Positions 1 to 11,980 of a DNA stretch of 64,000 nucleotides are shown in pieces. Below the pieces are notes generated by a model, which was not told the origin of the DNA, made no database searches, and saw only the letters and a program-made list of their open reading frames with translations. Origin of the DNA: Anaeramoeba flamelloides (Eukaryota > Metamonada > Anaeramoebidae). A program made the position numbers and the translations under genes. The stretch covers positions 1,860,001 through 1,924,000 of the forward strand of contig JANTQA010000030.1 in the NCBI GenBank assembly GCA_027625915.1, written 5' to 3'. Within the stretch, counting starts at the first letter, position 1, and each line of letters begins with the position of its first letter.

Positions 1-84
1 TTTCATATAAAAATTTCTTAGAGGATCATTCATTTTTTGAATTTCTATTTTTAGTTTATAACATTTGAGGAACGAATATTATTT

Positions 85-215
85 CTTGTTGGTTTTTTTT
101 GATGAGTTAATGTGTAGGTCTTCTAGGAAAAAAAAAAAAATCAATACTTTTGTATTAGTAAAAAGTTTCAGATAGTATACATGTCTTATTTTGACAATAA
201 TAAGTCACTATTGTA
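85..215 (+). repeat. Dispersed repeat family F4, copy 1
   Basis: Shares TTAATGTGTAGGT, a following A-run and TTTTGACAATAATAA with 29050-29180. A shorter piece, with TTTGTATTAGTAAAAA and AGTTTCAG, recurs near 3915-3955. No coding potential is visible. Confidence 0.55.
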
Positions 216-329
216 GATTTAATTTAGTTTTTTAATTCATGAGATACTTCTATTTGAATTCTTCAAAGATAATATAAATATCATTCCTTTCATTTTGTTA
301 AACTTCATATTTTCTATATTTTATCAAAA

Positions 330-446
330 GATTAAAATAAAATAATTTTTTATAAAGTTTGATCCATTTTTCTGGTTTTTTAAATGTTCAAAATACAATT
401 AATTTTCAAATTATTAAACCAATAACAACTGGTCGCCTTTGACTGT
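330..446 (-). repeat. Dispersed repeat family N1, terminal fragment
   Basis: Read on the minus strand, this begins with CAGTCAAAGG followed by ACCAGTTGTTATTGG. The same terminal sequence starts the copies at 53.9 kb and, reversed, at 56.8 kb. Similarity fades toward the window start, so only one end is recognisable. Confidence 0.5.
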
Positions 447-3364
447 AACAAACTTTATTAAAGATTATTATATACTTGAAAAAAGGTAAATCTAATAAAT
501 TTTTACTATTAAAGAAAAAAAAAAAATAACATAAATTTATTAAATTTCACGATAATTGATGAACAGAAAGAAATATTTATATTATAAATAATATTAATGA
601 ACTAAAAATAAAGATAAAAAAAACAATACTTCATCATCTTAATAAAACTTCAAATTGAGGATTTGGTTATTTTTTTTTTTTTAATTCTCATTTTGATTTG
701 AAAATTATTAAATTTTAGAAACAAAAAAAACTATAGTTAGATTTTCCAGAATTCAAAAGAATAGAGAAAAGCCTTTAATTAAACTCAATATTTTTGATTT
801 CATGAAAAATGCTGTTATTTTTTTTTAAAATAAGAAATAAAAAGAAATTTTTTGAAATATTCTCTTATTTTTAATTTAAAAAATAACATATGCACTATAT
901 GATACTCAACAACACTTGAAAACACTCTTCTATATTCCAAAAGAATATTTAAGAATTATTAAATATGAAAATTTTAATTTTAAAATAAAAAATTATATAA
1001 GATACAAATTGAGGAATAGATTTCTCAAAATTTCCAACTTTTATATAAAGGGATTCAATGAAAATTGTACATATTCTTAAAATAATTCTGAATCCAAAAG
1101 ACCCAAAAAAAGAAAAAAATGTTAAAAATACAATGTCTTTCATCATTATTTCCAAAAAATAAATCATTTTATATAGTATTATGAAAGGTATAGTTTTATC
1201 ATAATCAAATAGAAAAATAGATTAGTGAAAATATAAAAAAAAAGTTTTTTCTTATAAAAAAACTCTGTATGATTAATTAAAATTATAAAAAAAGTTTTTA
1301 TTTTAGAGGATTTTTCACCCAAGTTTTTATGGATAGAATAATTAAGGTAATAAAAGAAAATACATAACATCAAATTTACTATGAAAAAATATTAAGGGAG
1401 AGCCTACAATAAAGTCAAAATATCCACTTTTTAATATTTGAAATGGAACAGAAAAAAACGTTTAAACTTTGGATGTATCAAGTTGCTCTATAGTATTTAA
1501 AGTAGTAAGTGAAAAAAAAAATTATTTATTCTAATTTTAAAGTTAAAATTAAATACCATATTTTAATGTAAATTTGATATGTTAATTGCCTTTGGCAAAT
1601 GTTAAATGGTTTGAAATTTAGTTCCTATCAAAAAATTCTATTGTCACAATTGATTTTATGTTTGAAAAAAATCTAATAAATTGTTTCTAAACAAAGCACT
1701 TTAAATACTAGAAATCAAACAAAACCACAACTAAATAAGCAAAAAAATTTTCAGATTCAATTAAAAATTTTTTTAAAAAAAGTTAATGGATTTGTTTCTG
1801 GTATAAAACTGGTATTTTAATTAAACGTACTCTAAAAATTTAAAAGGGACAATACATACTTAGATCAATAAAAAAAAAAAACGAAATAATAAACAATCAT
1901 AAGATTGTTCATTTTATATTAAACCCTTTGCCGAATATTTTGAATTTAAACTGCTCTTTTTTTAAAAAAATTTAACCAACCTTTTGTTTTAACCAAAGAG
2001 AATTAAAAATATGGAATACTCTTAATGATTTCTATTATTATGGTTATTTTTATTGTTATTAAATCTAATATGATACTAATAAGTTGGGATTCAAGGATTA
2101 TTCCAAAAATATAGATCATTTTCGATGTAAGTGTTCATTCAACCCACCAACCAGGTATCAAACCACAAGAAAAATATTTTTTGCTCTGATGACTGGTTTG
2201 ATTTGTTTCTTTTGTTTTTTTTTTTTACAATTTTTTTTTTTAACAATCTTTATCTGATCAAATTATTATTTTTCTAATTCTAAAATATATTGAAATTACT
2301 TGAAAAGTTAAAAAGTAAGTAATTCAAACTACTTTTTAATACACGTATGAAGACCAATATCATGATTTACAATTTACTGTTATAAAATATAATCTCACAA
2401 TTCTAAATAATTGCACATTTTACTAAAAATGATTAGGAATTGAGACAAATATGCTAAAGTACTCTTTTATGCATTCAAAAGAATAATTAATATGAATTCA
2501 AAGTATTTTTTGAAAATGTACAAAATAATGAATTTTAAAGATTGTATAGATAATAGAAATAGTTATTTTTGATTTTATTGTTTTGATATATTTTAGAATT
2601 AGAAAAATAATAATTTGAGGAAATATTGTAAAAAAGGTTTTAATAAATATTAGTTTAATACTTTTAAAATAAGGATATTTTGTATTTATGAAAATTCAAA
2701 AGAATAATTTATATCATATTTTATTGCATTTTTGATAGATAAAAACTAAAATTGGTTAATGATTTTATTAATACTAAATAAGTTAATAAAACATTTCAAG
2801 CCAGGTATAAAAAATGATTTTAATGAGTTAACATATAATTGTTTAATAATATTAAAAGAATAGTATAAAATAAAATTATTTTTTTTAGAAAAAGATTGAT
2901 ACTATTAAATAAAATTTGATCTAGGAAATACAACGAAAACCTGGAATTCTATTTTTTAAAATATAGAATTTTGAAAAAATAAAATTATTATAAATAACTA
3001 TTTTGTGAGATCTCTAGAATAGTTAGATTTGGGGAATATTTTGCAATCTTGTTATATATCAAATAATTACATAGACATATATAAATATGATCTGAAAATA
3101 AAAGATGAATGAGTTTATTTTCTGATATATTGAAAAAAATAATCTATATAAAAAAATTAAATAAATTAAACAAAATTTAATTATTTTTTATATAAGAATT
3201 ATTTCGTTGAAATTTTAATTGTTGATATTGGCAAAATTAAAAATTTAAATTTATTTTAAAAATTATTCGGGATCTAGAATTTAAGAACACCAATATAATT
3301 TTTAATAAACTATCAAATATTTCAATTATAGTGGTGGTTATAGTGTTTTTATTGACTTAAAATT

Positions 3365-3403
<39 letters not shown>

Positions 3404-5009
3404 TGTTGGTAAATATGACAAACTCCCATATAGTAATATATATATATATATAAATTTTGGGAAATTTAAAAAAATATAACAAAATTAAAGATTTTACACA
3501 ATTCTTTTAAATTCTAGAAAAGATCATTTATGTTTGTTAATTTTTTTTTGTCCAATGTAAAAGATCTTGTTATTTTTTATTATAAAATATATACTTTTTA
3601 TCTTATTCTCTCTTTTTTTTGTTTTAATAAATTTTCATTAATTACTCCTCTCTCTTAAAAACCAATTACATTGAAATCTTTCCATTCGTTGAAGAAAACT
3701 TAATTAGCCCATTTTTAGATGAATAAAAAAAAAAATACTCCTTGATCACATAGTAAATTGATAATAAGGTACTCAGCCCTTAAAGATTGAGAGTTTAAAA
3801 ATTAAACTGTATTTTGTTGGAAAAATAAATCATATTGGTGTCTTAGAGTTAAAATTTATCATTAAAAATCCCTTAGTTCAAGTTGTACGAGATTGATCTT
3901 TGCAATTAAAAAAAGGTCCTTTGTATTAGTAAAAAACCCAAGAGTTTCAGAAAAAAATCTGAATTTCTCTACAAATTTAAATTCACAATTATCAATATTG
4001 AGACTCGAAAGTTGCAAAATATATTAACTAATATTTTTCTTGAAATGTAGATTAGTTACTAAAAAAATCAATTTTTAAAAAAAAATATATAATTTACCCT
4101 GAGATTATTTTGACAAATTATAATCAATATTATGGAATATCTTGACAATTTACTATTAGTTTTCAAAAAGGATTAAAAACTAATCAATTTTTATATTTTT
4201 ATATCAATGATCATTGAGTTAATATTTGAAATTTTTTAAATAAATAAAAAGTTAATTTTAAAGTTTCTAAACAAGAAGTATTAAATGCCAGAATACTATT
4301 ATTTTGATTATTCGGTTTTTTGGATTTGGAAAAGGAACTCAAAAAAAAATTCAAAAATCATAATTTTTAATAGTTATCCTAAATAAAAAATTCAATATTT
4401 TTTTGTGTAATAATATTTATAATAGATTTTCAAAAACCATTTTAACCATGTCACAGTAATACAATTTACACCCAATTACAACATACTTTTGATTATATAC
4501 ACATACTTTGTAAAGCTAATCACCTAAAAGAGAAAAAATTATTGGTTAAATGAAATATTGTTTTTGGTTAAAAATCTGAATAATAAAAACACTAAATCAA
4601 AAAGATTAGAAACAAAAACAGAAAAGTTATCAACAGTCTAGTTGTTATTCTTAAAATACTGTTAATTTTTTTTCCATATCTTGGGGGTTGGTGAAATTAA
4701 AAAAAGACCTTTTGATTGAAAAATTAAAAAGTCTTTTTTGAAAACTAAAAGCGATTTGCAAATAAACTCAGAAAAGAAGAAGATCGTAACAAAATAAATG
4801 AACAACACAACAAGATCAATAAATAATGGAAGTCATTTTTATCAAACAAAAATAATAAAAAAAAGAAAAAAAATCATCTTTTTTTTTATTTTTTGTGTTT
4901 GTTTTTGTATCCCAATAATGATGCTAAAGAAAAAATAATAGTTCTTAAAGTGTTTGGTTGTTCATAGTTTATTTCAAGAGCAATTTTCTCTGTTGTTCTT
5001 TTTTTTTTT
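447..5009. other. Intergenic A/T-rich DNA
   Basis: No gene is supported here. Two minus-strand ORFs of 60-70 codons (949-1167 and 1179-1373) are phenylalanine/isoleucine-rich translations of A/T-biased DNA. Short inverted segments sharing GTATTTAAAG lie near 1490 and 1690. An (AT)n tract lies at 3367-3401. Otherwise I see homopolymer runs and faint repeat fragments. Confidence 0.6.
3367..3401. repeat. (AT)n microsatellite
   Basis: Uninterrupted alternating A and T over about 35 bases, with a second shorter (TA)n run about 40 bases downstream. Confidence 0.9.
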
Positions 5010-5207
5010 TTATTTTCGTGTTTGGGAATTGAAGCTTGTGTTACTATTGTAATTTTGTGATTGTTGCTGATTTTGGTTTTGTGAAGTCTGGTTATTGTTT
5101 GTGTTTTGGGTGGTGGGTTTAGTTAAAAGTTGGTTAAAAAAACCAGAGTTTAGGGCATTCATTTTAACTTGTCCAAGTACCTTGTCTATTTCTTCGTCTT
5201 GACTCAT
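5010..5207 (-). CDS. Small hypothetical protein with Q/N-rich tail
   Basis: A 65-residue ORF with ATG in the context AAGTATAAATG and a TAA stop. The first 30 residues are mixed and acidic-helical (MSQDEEIDKVLGQVKMNALN, then SGFFNQLLTK). The rest is a low-complexity tail of Gln, Asn, Ser and Thr. The region is visibly less A/T-biased than its flanks, and the amino-acid mix is not the Phe/Lys-only translation seen in random ORFs here. I do not recognise a family. It could be a complete small protein or the last exon of a longer minus-strand gene, but no convincing upstream exon was found. Confidence 0.45.
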   Translation of the reverse strand: MSQDEEIDKVLGQVKMNALNSGFFNQLLTKPTTQNTNNNQTSQNQNQQQSQNYNSNTSFNSQTRK

Positions 5208-6229
5208 TTATACTTATTTGGGAATATTGGATAATAATAAATGAGAAAAAAATGAATTTCCAAATAATATGTTAAAATTATTACTTTAAGGGAGTAGATA
5301 CACCATAAGACATGATAATAATTTGTAGGAGATGAGAGAAGAGTATTTTTATTTTAGTTGCATGTGATCCTAAATTCTCTAAAAATTTCTTTTTAAAGAA
5401 TTATTTGATATTTTTTTTTTTAGTCATGTTAAACAATAAAAAAAAAGAAAAAGAATTGATATAATTGGTTCAATATTTTTTAATATAATCATAACTATTT
5501 TTTTTGGGAGAAATTACTTTTGGATTCTTAGAATAAAACTTATAGTTATTTTATTGTATACAATTTGATATTATATAATCATATTAAGTTCTCCAATTCT
5601 ACCAAATCCAAGTGTTTGAAACCCTACCCTGAAATATTTTTGGGATAATTATTATTTTTTATTGGAATCCTTCAAGCTATTAAAGCCCTATTTTTATTTC
5701 CTATTGTGATTCTCTCAATTTTAAAGTATTTATTCTTTTTAAACAAAATACATTTATCCCAAATGTTATTGAGAATAAAATCTTTCTTATGCTTTTTGTA
5801 ATCATGATTAATAAAAATATAAAAATGCTGAAAAAATCAAATACTTTAATAGAACATTGAGATAAGGATAAAAGATAAGTCAACAACAATAGAAACATTA
5901 TTTTAAGCAATTCAACTCAATATTTTATTCTGGAAATTTCTTTGGTACCATGGAAAAAAAATTTAAAAAATTCAAGGAATGAAGTACTTTAAATCATAAA
6001 AATCAATGAGTTACAACGAAAGTAAAAAATTTATTTTCTGATCCTCTTCCAAATTGTAAAAAAGTCAAAAATATCCTTTACCGTGGCTACTTCCTTAAGG
6101 TTTCAGTGTCTTCTTATGAATTCTTTCTATGATCAAGTAGATATTTTACTCCTAAAAATGAACTTCAGATATTTCTTCAAAAAATGAAAAGATTTCAATG
6201 TTGTTGGTTTATTTAGAGAAACAAGTACT

Positions 6230-6355
6230 TAATGTTAGCAATCCCTGAAATTTCAGAAAATGTTATCTTGTATTAGGTGTTATAACTTGTTAATTTTGTT
6301 TTAGAAGATCGATCTTGTGATTGGTATGGGTTTTAATCGTGATTCACAATCATGA
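6230..6355 (+). repeat. Solo arm of the 11-kb inverted-repeat family
   Basis: Contains CAATCCCTGAAAT, CGATCTTGTG and GGTATGGGTTTTAAT in the same order and spacing as the left arm at 11083-11215. The opposite arm was not found nearby, so this looks like a truncated or solo copy. Confidence 0.65.
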
Positions 6356-6926
6356 AAAAATTTTTTCAAAAAAAATTAAACTTTTGCTAATTTTTCACTT
6401 TTTGTTAATTCACTTATAATAAACACTATTGGGTAAGAAAAGATTTTGGATCAAGAATTATTTCTCAAGACATTTAACCATTTAAGTTGGAAAATCCACT
6501 TTTCCAGGTTCTCTTAAGATTTTTTTCAAATTTAATAGTAAAAAATTTGAATAGAATTTTTTTCACCCTTAAGAGGTTATTATCATATATTTTAAAAGTA
6601 ATATAAATTTAATAAATATCTTTCAAATGGATAACCAATTATTTTGACTATTATAGAATAATTTAGTGATATAATATGGAAAAAATATTTTTTTATTTGA
6701 TTTTTCCATTAGGTTTATTTCAAAAAGTAAAAAAAGCTAGGCACTTGACGGCACTCTACCGACACTTACAATAATTATCATAAGAATTTTTTTTCCCATT
6801 TCAGTTTTATTAGATGAGCACAAAATTTTCAAAACTTTTCATCATTATCTATCAAAATAAATATCTCAAAGTTGAATTCAACAAAAATGCATTCTTCAGT
6901 TTATTTGGGACTGTTTATCCAAAAAA

Positions 6927-7160
6927 TTGAACTTATTTTCTATACTAGAGACTTTTCAAAAAGGTGGTACTAGCACTAACAACAATAAATACATAAGTTT
7001 CAAGAATTTACAGTTCTGGAATTGTGATTATATTGCGAATAAACTATTTTATTCAAGAAAGGTTGATGAAGGCAGCAATTTTGTTTCACTTTTTTTTACA
7101 ATTTCAATTTTTAAAATAATCAGAATTATAATAAAAAGAAAAACAAACAGTCTGAATTAA
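6927..7160 (+). pseudogene. Coding-like segment, possible gene relic or exon
   Basis: An open frame of 77 codons without an ATG at its beginning. The middle part (for example NNNKYISFKNLQFWNCDY and KLFYSRKVDEGS) has a mixed composition that looks more like real protein than the Phe/Lys translations around it. No splice sites were convincing, and no family was recognised. It may be a decayed gene, or an unlinked upstream exon of the plus-strand gene at 7.7 kb. Confidence 0.2.
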
Positions 7161-7692
7161 AAGTTTAAATTATTTTAAAATTTTAATTTTTAAAACTATC
7201 CTCATTCAAAAAATACAAATATTTTTCAAATGGACACATAAAACTCTCTTTTATATACCAAAAAAATGTGCTCAATAAAGAAAAAAAAAGTTAACATTAA
7301 TTCTTCTTTCAAGATATAGGTATCGTATGGTGGTGATGAAAATAGCCATAAACCAAATTCCCAAACTTTTTATACTCTAAATAATCGATTATATAGTTTT
7401 CTATTTCATAAAAAATAAAAAAAAAATTGATCTCACAAAAAAATTTTCAATTCTTTGGTTTCTGATAAGATCATAATTTTTAAACACTTGGTATCTCTAC
7501 AATTTGTTAGAAAAGAGTATCATCAATAGCATATATTAAAAATATTTCCTGTATCTATCAACAGAGTACTCCCTTCATAAATGTTTGAGGTTCTCAACAA
7601 TTAACAACTAATAAGTATTCCAACAATTAAGAAGCAAAGTTCCACACTGAGTAACGTTATTATTGTGAATAGCAAAGAAGAAAACTCAAATT

Positions 7693-8766
7693 ATGAAAGT
7701 TATCGATTTGGACTTTTCATTTTTTAGTTTTTTTCCAATGGAGGTTGATCTTTTGCCAAAATGTGTTTATTGTCAAAAAACAACAAACCTTTGCAGCCTG
7801 TTAAAATGCCAAAAACTGGACAAAAGCCTTACAGTTGATTGGAAAAAATTTGTTTGTTCGGAATGCCTTGAAATTAAGCCTTATCTGAATCACGAGAACG
7901 ATTATTCAACAGAACTTTATTTCGTTCAGCCCGATCTTCAAACACCAATAATTAATCACCAAACGGATTCTTTTTGTTTAATTGACAATTCTATTAGTAA
8001 TTCGGCTTTCAGGTTTAATCTTTCAAGAAAACGAAAATCAACAAACAAAACGGAACTCTCTGGAATTGAAAATAAGAATGAGAGTTTCAAAAGATTCAAA
8101 AAATTAAAAAAAGTAAAAAAAGAAAGGAAAAAACAAGAAAAAAAGGAAAAAGAAAAAGAAAAAGAAAAAGAAGATCAACTTGTAATAAAACATTTAAAGG
8201 AAGAATTAGAAGAAATGGATCACAAAATCAAAAAACTGGAGAATGAACTTTATGATTCACAATCGCAACTCAACAAATACCAACGAAAAATACACAAAAT
8301 GCAAAACCCCAATTTTTCTCCAAAAATTGATAAATTAGAAACAATTGTTGTTGAAAAAGATAAAGAATTAATGAAACTAACAAACCAAAGTATCAAACTA
8401 ACCCAAGAACAAGACACAATTCTTGAAAACCATACAACAAAAACATTAGAGTTGTCTACATTTAAAAATTTACAAACATTAGACGACTTAAAGGAATTAG
8501 ATAATTTAGGAATTAAAGTACAAGCAGGAAATGATGAACAATTTTCTAGCTATATTACTAAAAGTCTTGATCAGATAAATGAATTTTTCTTCAAATTCCC
8601 AACAAGCGAAAGAGAAAAATTAATGCACTTATCATCAAAAATAAAACAAATTTCTGACAAGGGAACAATAAAAGTCACAAAAATAAAAAAAAAGTATAAA
8701 AAAAAGATGAAGGAACATTTCAAAAACGTTTTAAAGTATATAGAAAATATTACAAACCAAAATTAA
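7693..8766 (+). CDS. Coiled-coil protein with N-terminal Cys-pair motif
   Basis: A single open frame of 357 residues ending in TAA. Residues 24-58 carry a zinc-binding-like set of cysteines: C24-x2-C27, C34, C39 and C55-x2-C58. Residues about 132-162 are Lys/Glu-rich, and 163-250 form a predicted coiled coil with heptad-like Leu/Ile spacing. The C-terminal third (250-357) is helical and basic. An alternative start is Met16 (7738), which would remove the Phe-rich leader. A CxxC...CxxC module followed by a long coiled coil is a common layout for RING or B-box relatives and for scaffold proteins, but the cysteine spacing does not let me assign a named domain. The function is unknown; the gene itself looks real from length, composition and codon use. 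Confidence 0.8.
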   Translation: MKVIDLDFSFFSFFPMEVDLLPKCVYCQKTTNLCSLLKCQKLDKSLTVDWKKFVCSECLEIKPYLNHENDYSTELYFVQPDLQTPIINHQTDSFCLIDNSISNSAFRFNLSRKRKSTNKTELSGIENKNESFKRFKKLKKVKKERKKQEKKEKEKEKEKEDQLVIKHLKEELEEMDHKIKKLENELYDSQSQLNKYQRKIHKMQNPNFSPKIDKLETIVVEKDKELMKLTNQSIKLTQEQDTILENHTTKTLELSTFKNLQTLDDLKELDNLGIKVQAGNDEQFSSYITKSLDQINEFFFKFPTSEREKLMHLSSKIKQISDKGTIKVTKIKKKYKKKMKEHFKNVLKYIENITNQN

Positions 8767-9053
8767 TAATTTTTTATTTATGATTTTTTTGTTGTTTTGT
8801 TTTTGTTATTTCACTTTTTAAGATCATAAAGGATTAATTGTTTTTTTAAAATTCTTAGGTATCGTTATGAAAACAGATTCATTTTGTTACTAAAAAAAAA
8901 AAAACTAGTTATTTTTTGTTTTTGTTTTTTCCAATTGAAAAATCTCAAGATATCAATTTCAAAACACTTAATTTACTTTTAAAATCTTCTATATTGAACT
9001 TTATTTTAGAACTGGGTGGGGTTGGGGCAAATAAAAAAAGTAAATCATAAGCT

Positions 9054-9287
9054 TTAATTCTGGAATTGTTGATATTGTTTGAAGAAAAGTTTTATTGTTA
9101 GATTTTTTATAAATAATATCAGGAAGTTTATACAATTTGGGTTTTCTAATAAGTAAACTTTTGCATTTGTTCCATCCGACTTGTGAATGATTGACATTGT
9201 TACATTTTTCAAAGAAAAAAATTTTTTTTTAAAAAATCCTTGAAGCATTTGTAAATTATTTAAAAAACTTGTTTTGTACATCTTCAA
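9054..9287 (-). CDS. Weakly supported small ORF
   Basis: A 77-codon ORF with ATG start and TAA stop. The central part (IIHKSDGTNAKVYLLENPN) has protein-like composition; both ends are Phe/Lys/Ile-rich, as expected from A/T-rich DNA. No domain was recognised and no flanking splice sites were found. It may be a small gene, an exon or chance. Confidence 0.22.
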   Translation of the reverse strand: MKMYKTSFLNNLQMLQGFFKKKFFSLKNVTMSIIHKSDGTNAKVYLLENPNCINFLILFIKNLTIKLFFKQYQQFQN

Positions 9288-9419
9288 ACTCCCAAAAACT
9301 TCCTTTTAAATTTTTGAAAATGTTAAAAAGAGGTTAAAGGAAGTTTAAAAGATGTTTAAAGAAATTTTAGAAAGTTTTAAACAAGTTTTAAGGAAATTTA
9401 CCATATTCATGATTTATTA

Positions 9420-9422
<3 letters not shown>

Positions 9423-9456
<34 letters not shown>
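9423..9456. repeat. Poly-T tract
   Basis: An uninterrupted run of 34 T. Confidence 0.9.
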
Positions 9457-9458
<2 letters not shown>

Positions 9459-10595
9459 CTGTTGTTAATTTTTTTTAAATCAATAACAATTTGTCAAAAA
9501 AGAATTATTAAAACACCAAATTAACTTTAAGAAAAATTTTACCTTGTACTTTCATTTAAAATGAATAGATTGACTTTTTTAAAAAATCTTTTTGTCAACA
9601 ATTTTAATTTTTCACGAAAATTGAGAAATTTTGCACTAGATGATACAGATGACATTGAACTGAAAAATTTTTTCAAAAAATAAAAGTTTGTTTATGTATT
9701 TCTTTTATGAATACCGACTCTAAACTTAGATATTTCTTGATTTTCTAAACAATTATAGTTTATATGATTCTTAAAAAAATGCTTTTTCCATTTTAGTAGT
9801 GTTATTTGAGTGAAATAGAATTGATATATATATAGATATATATGAGTATAAAATAGTAATATTATTTATTAATAGAAGATACAATATTTTAATTTTAGAA
9901 AGTGGGTAACATTAGAATAAAAAAACAAATTCTGGAGTATTATTTAGTCTCAAAAAATGATCATTTGAACATATACTTTAGGTAATTGTACAAACAAAAA
10001 AAAAAAAAGAAACAGAGTCCAGACACAAAGTAAGGTAATATAAAAAAGTTAAATTTGTATTAGAATAAAAAAGCTAATATCCCCATAAATTATTATTTTA
10101 TATGGTTAAAGTCTTCAATTTTGACAACTTTAGGTTTATTGTATTATAATTTCGTTGAAAAATGATTCAATTCAAATTAAAGCACTGTTTTGTTATTAAA
10201 AATCCGTTGTTTATATTTACCAAGTGTATATTTTGTAATTTCTTTTAAGAAAGGCTAATTAATTGTCAAAAAGAAAAGAATGAAATAGAAAAAATCACGG
10301 GATCTTTCGAAGTAACATCATTGATGCACTTTAAAATTGAAATACCCCAATTCAAAAAATAAAATCAAAAACATAATAAATATAAAATATAATTTGATTA
10401 TTATTTATTATTCAGAAATTTTCTTCATTTATCACTGCTAATATTAATATCCCAATCATATAGATTTATTGGTTTATTTGGAATTTCCTGGTGATAAATA
10501 ACCAAAAAAAGTTTCAATTACCAACAGAAAAAATATGATAAGGATTGTAAAATAAAAAAAATCAAAAAGATACATTTATGTCAAATGTAAATAGT

Positions 10596-11082
10596 TGTCG
10601 AGGGTGAATACCATATATTTATAACATTCGAATGGATATTATAAGGTAAAAATTTATTTTTGAAATTTCAAAATTGAAAACATTTATTCACATTTTAACC
10701 AATTTTCATTTATTCCTAATTGTTTTAAAAAAATTTTTTTATTCCAAGATCAATAGCAGCTTGGTAAAAATCTGTTATTTCTAATGTTAGTGAAACAATG
10801 AAAAATGATTGTAGCGAAATAATATTGATTTCTATTTGAATTTTCTATAATCTTCAATTAAAGAACAAAAATAGCCTTATTTTCTTTTTTCTCAATGGTT
10901 ACTAAGAATTTAATTGTTTTCAATTTTTAAGAAAGGATATTTATTTACGATATTTACTTTTATTAATACAAAATAACAACTATTCAATGATTTGTTATTA
11001 TTTTATTTATTTTTTATTTATTCTTCAAAGGTAAATTATAAAAAATAATTGAATTTTGAAAATTCTGTTATGTACCTTTGAC
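10596..11082 (+). repeat. Dispersed repeat family N1, near-complete copy
   Basis: Aligns by eye over most of its length with 53933-54453 and, reversed, with 56444-56838. Shared words in order include AAAAATGATTGTAG, TTGATTTCTAT, TTTCTCAATGG, TTTTTAAGAAA and AACAACTAT. The right end is ACCTTTGACT, the reverse complement of the AGTCAAAG left end of other copies, so the element has short terminal inverted repeats. It is about 490 bp, has no ORF and is presumably non-autonomous. Confidence 0.7.
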
Positions 11083-11650
11083 TTAAGGTTTACAATCCCT
11101 GAAATCTGACAGAAAAAATATCTTGTGTTGGGTGTAGTGACATGTTAATTTGGTTCTTTGAATATCGATCTTGTGCTGGTATGGGTTTTAATTGTGGTTC
11201 AAAATGGCATTTTTTAACAATTTATTGTTTTTTTTTCAGAAATCTGAAATGTAGAATTTAAGGCCAATATAGCTGTAACTCATGTTATAAAAAAATATGG
11301 TTTGTTGATTTTTGATTGAAATTTTTAATTAAGTTTGGCTTTATTGGGAGCTTTTAAAAAATTTTATTTTTTCATTTGGTTAATTGACAAAAAAGTAAAT
11401 CTAAATTTTCTTTGACAACACTAAAATTTAAATTCATTCTTAAACACCTCCCAATATATTAATCTTATACTCTTCAATTCGGATTTCGGAAAAAAAAAAA
11501 TATATTTTGTCAAAAATTACCATTTTGAACCACTATTAAAACCCATTCTAAGCACAAGATCCATCACCTAAGAACCAAATCAAAAAGTCGCTCTCTTACA
11601 CAAAATAATCTTTTTTTCAAATTCTAGGGATTGTAAACCTTAAACAAAGT
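11083..11650. mobile_element. Inverted-repeat (MITE-like) element, about 570 bp
   Basis: The left arm (11083-11230) and right arm (11515-11650) are inverted copies. Both read AGGTTTACAATCCCT, then a divergent block, then GATCTTGTG, then ATGGGTTTTAAT and GTGGTTCAAAATGG. The 280-bp centre is unrelated A/T-rich DNA without an ORF. The left end directly abuts the right end of the N1 repeat. Arm divergence indicates an old insertion. Confidence 0.75.
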
Positions 11651-11980
11651 TTATAATAAAACAAAAAAAATAAAAATAAAAAAAAAAGAAAATTTTTGAT
11701 TGTATATATCAGATCTTGATCAATAAATTTTTATTGTTAGGCTTTCAAAAAATGTCTTTATATTCTTAGGACAAAGAAAATTAAAAAAAAAAAAGAACAA
11801 AAAGTTATTAAAAAGATAAAAAAAGAAAATAAATTTTATGAAGAATTAAATCGAATTCCTAAGACGAATAGTTAAAAAAGAGAATTTGTTATTTAACGTT
11901 TTCATAAAAAAAATATAAGAAAAATAAGAAGAAAAATTTTAAAAATAAGAATAAAAAAATTATTTATTCTTATTTGATCT

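Larger units (their letters stand above)
5208..7692. other. Intergenic region with repeat fragments
   Basis: No firm gene. It holds a half-copy of the 11-kb inverted-repeat family (6230-6355), a GC-richer 9-mer motif near 6740-6770 that recurs reversed at 36.26 kb, and a weak plus-strand coding-like segment at 6927-7160. The minus ORF at 5701-5910 is Phe/Leu/Ile-rich and not supported. Confidence 0.55.
8767..10595. other. Intergenic region
   Basis: The 3' flank of the coiled-coil gene, then A/T-rich DNA. It contains a weak minus-strand ORF (9054-9287), a 34-base T-run (9423-9456), and a degenerate run of GTTTAAA-like words at about 9320-9410. Confidence 0.55.

Noticed and set aside
3640-3726. 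Short plus frame ending FVEENLISPFLDE
   Set aside because: About 30 codons without splice signals or start; within chance expectation for this composition.
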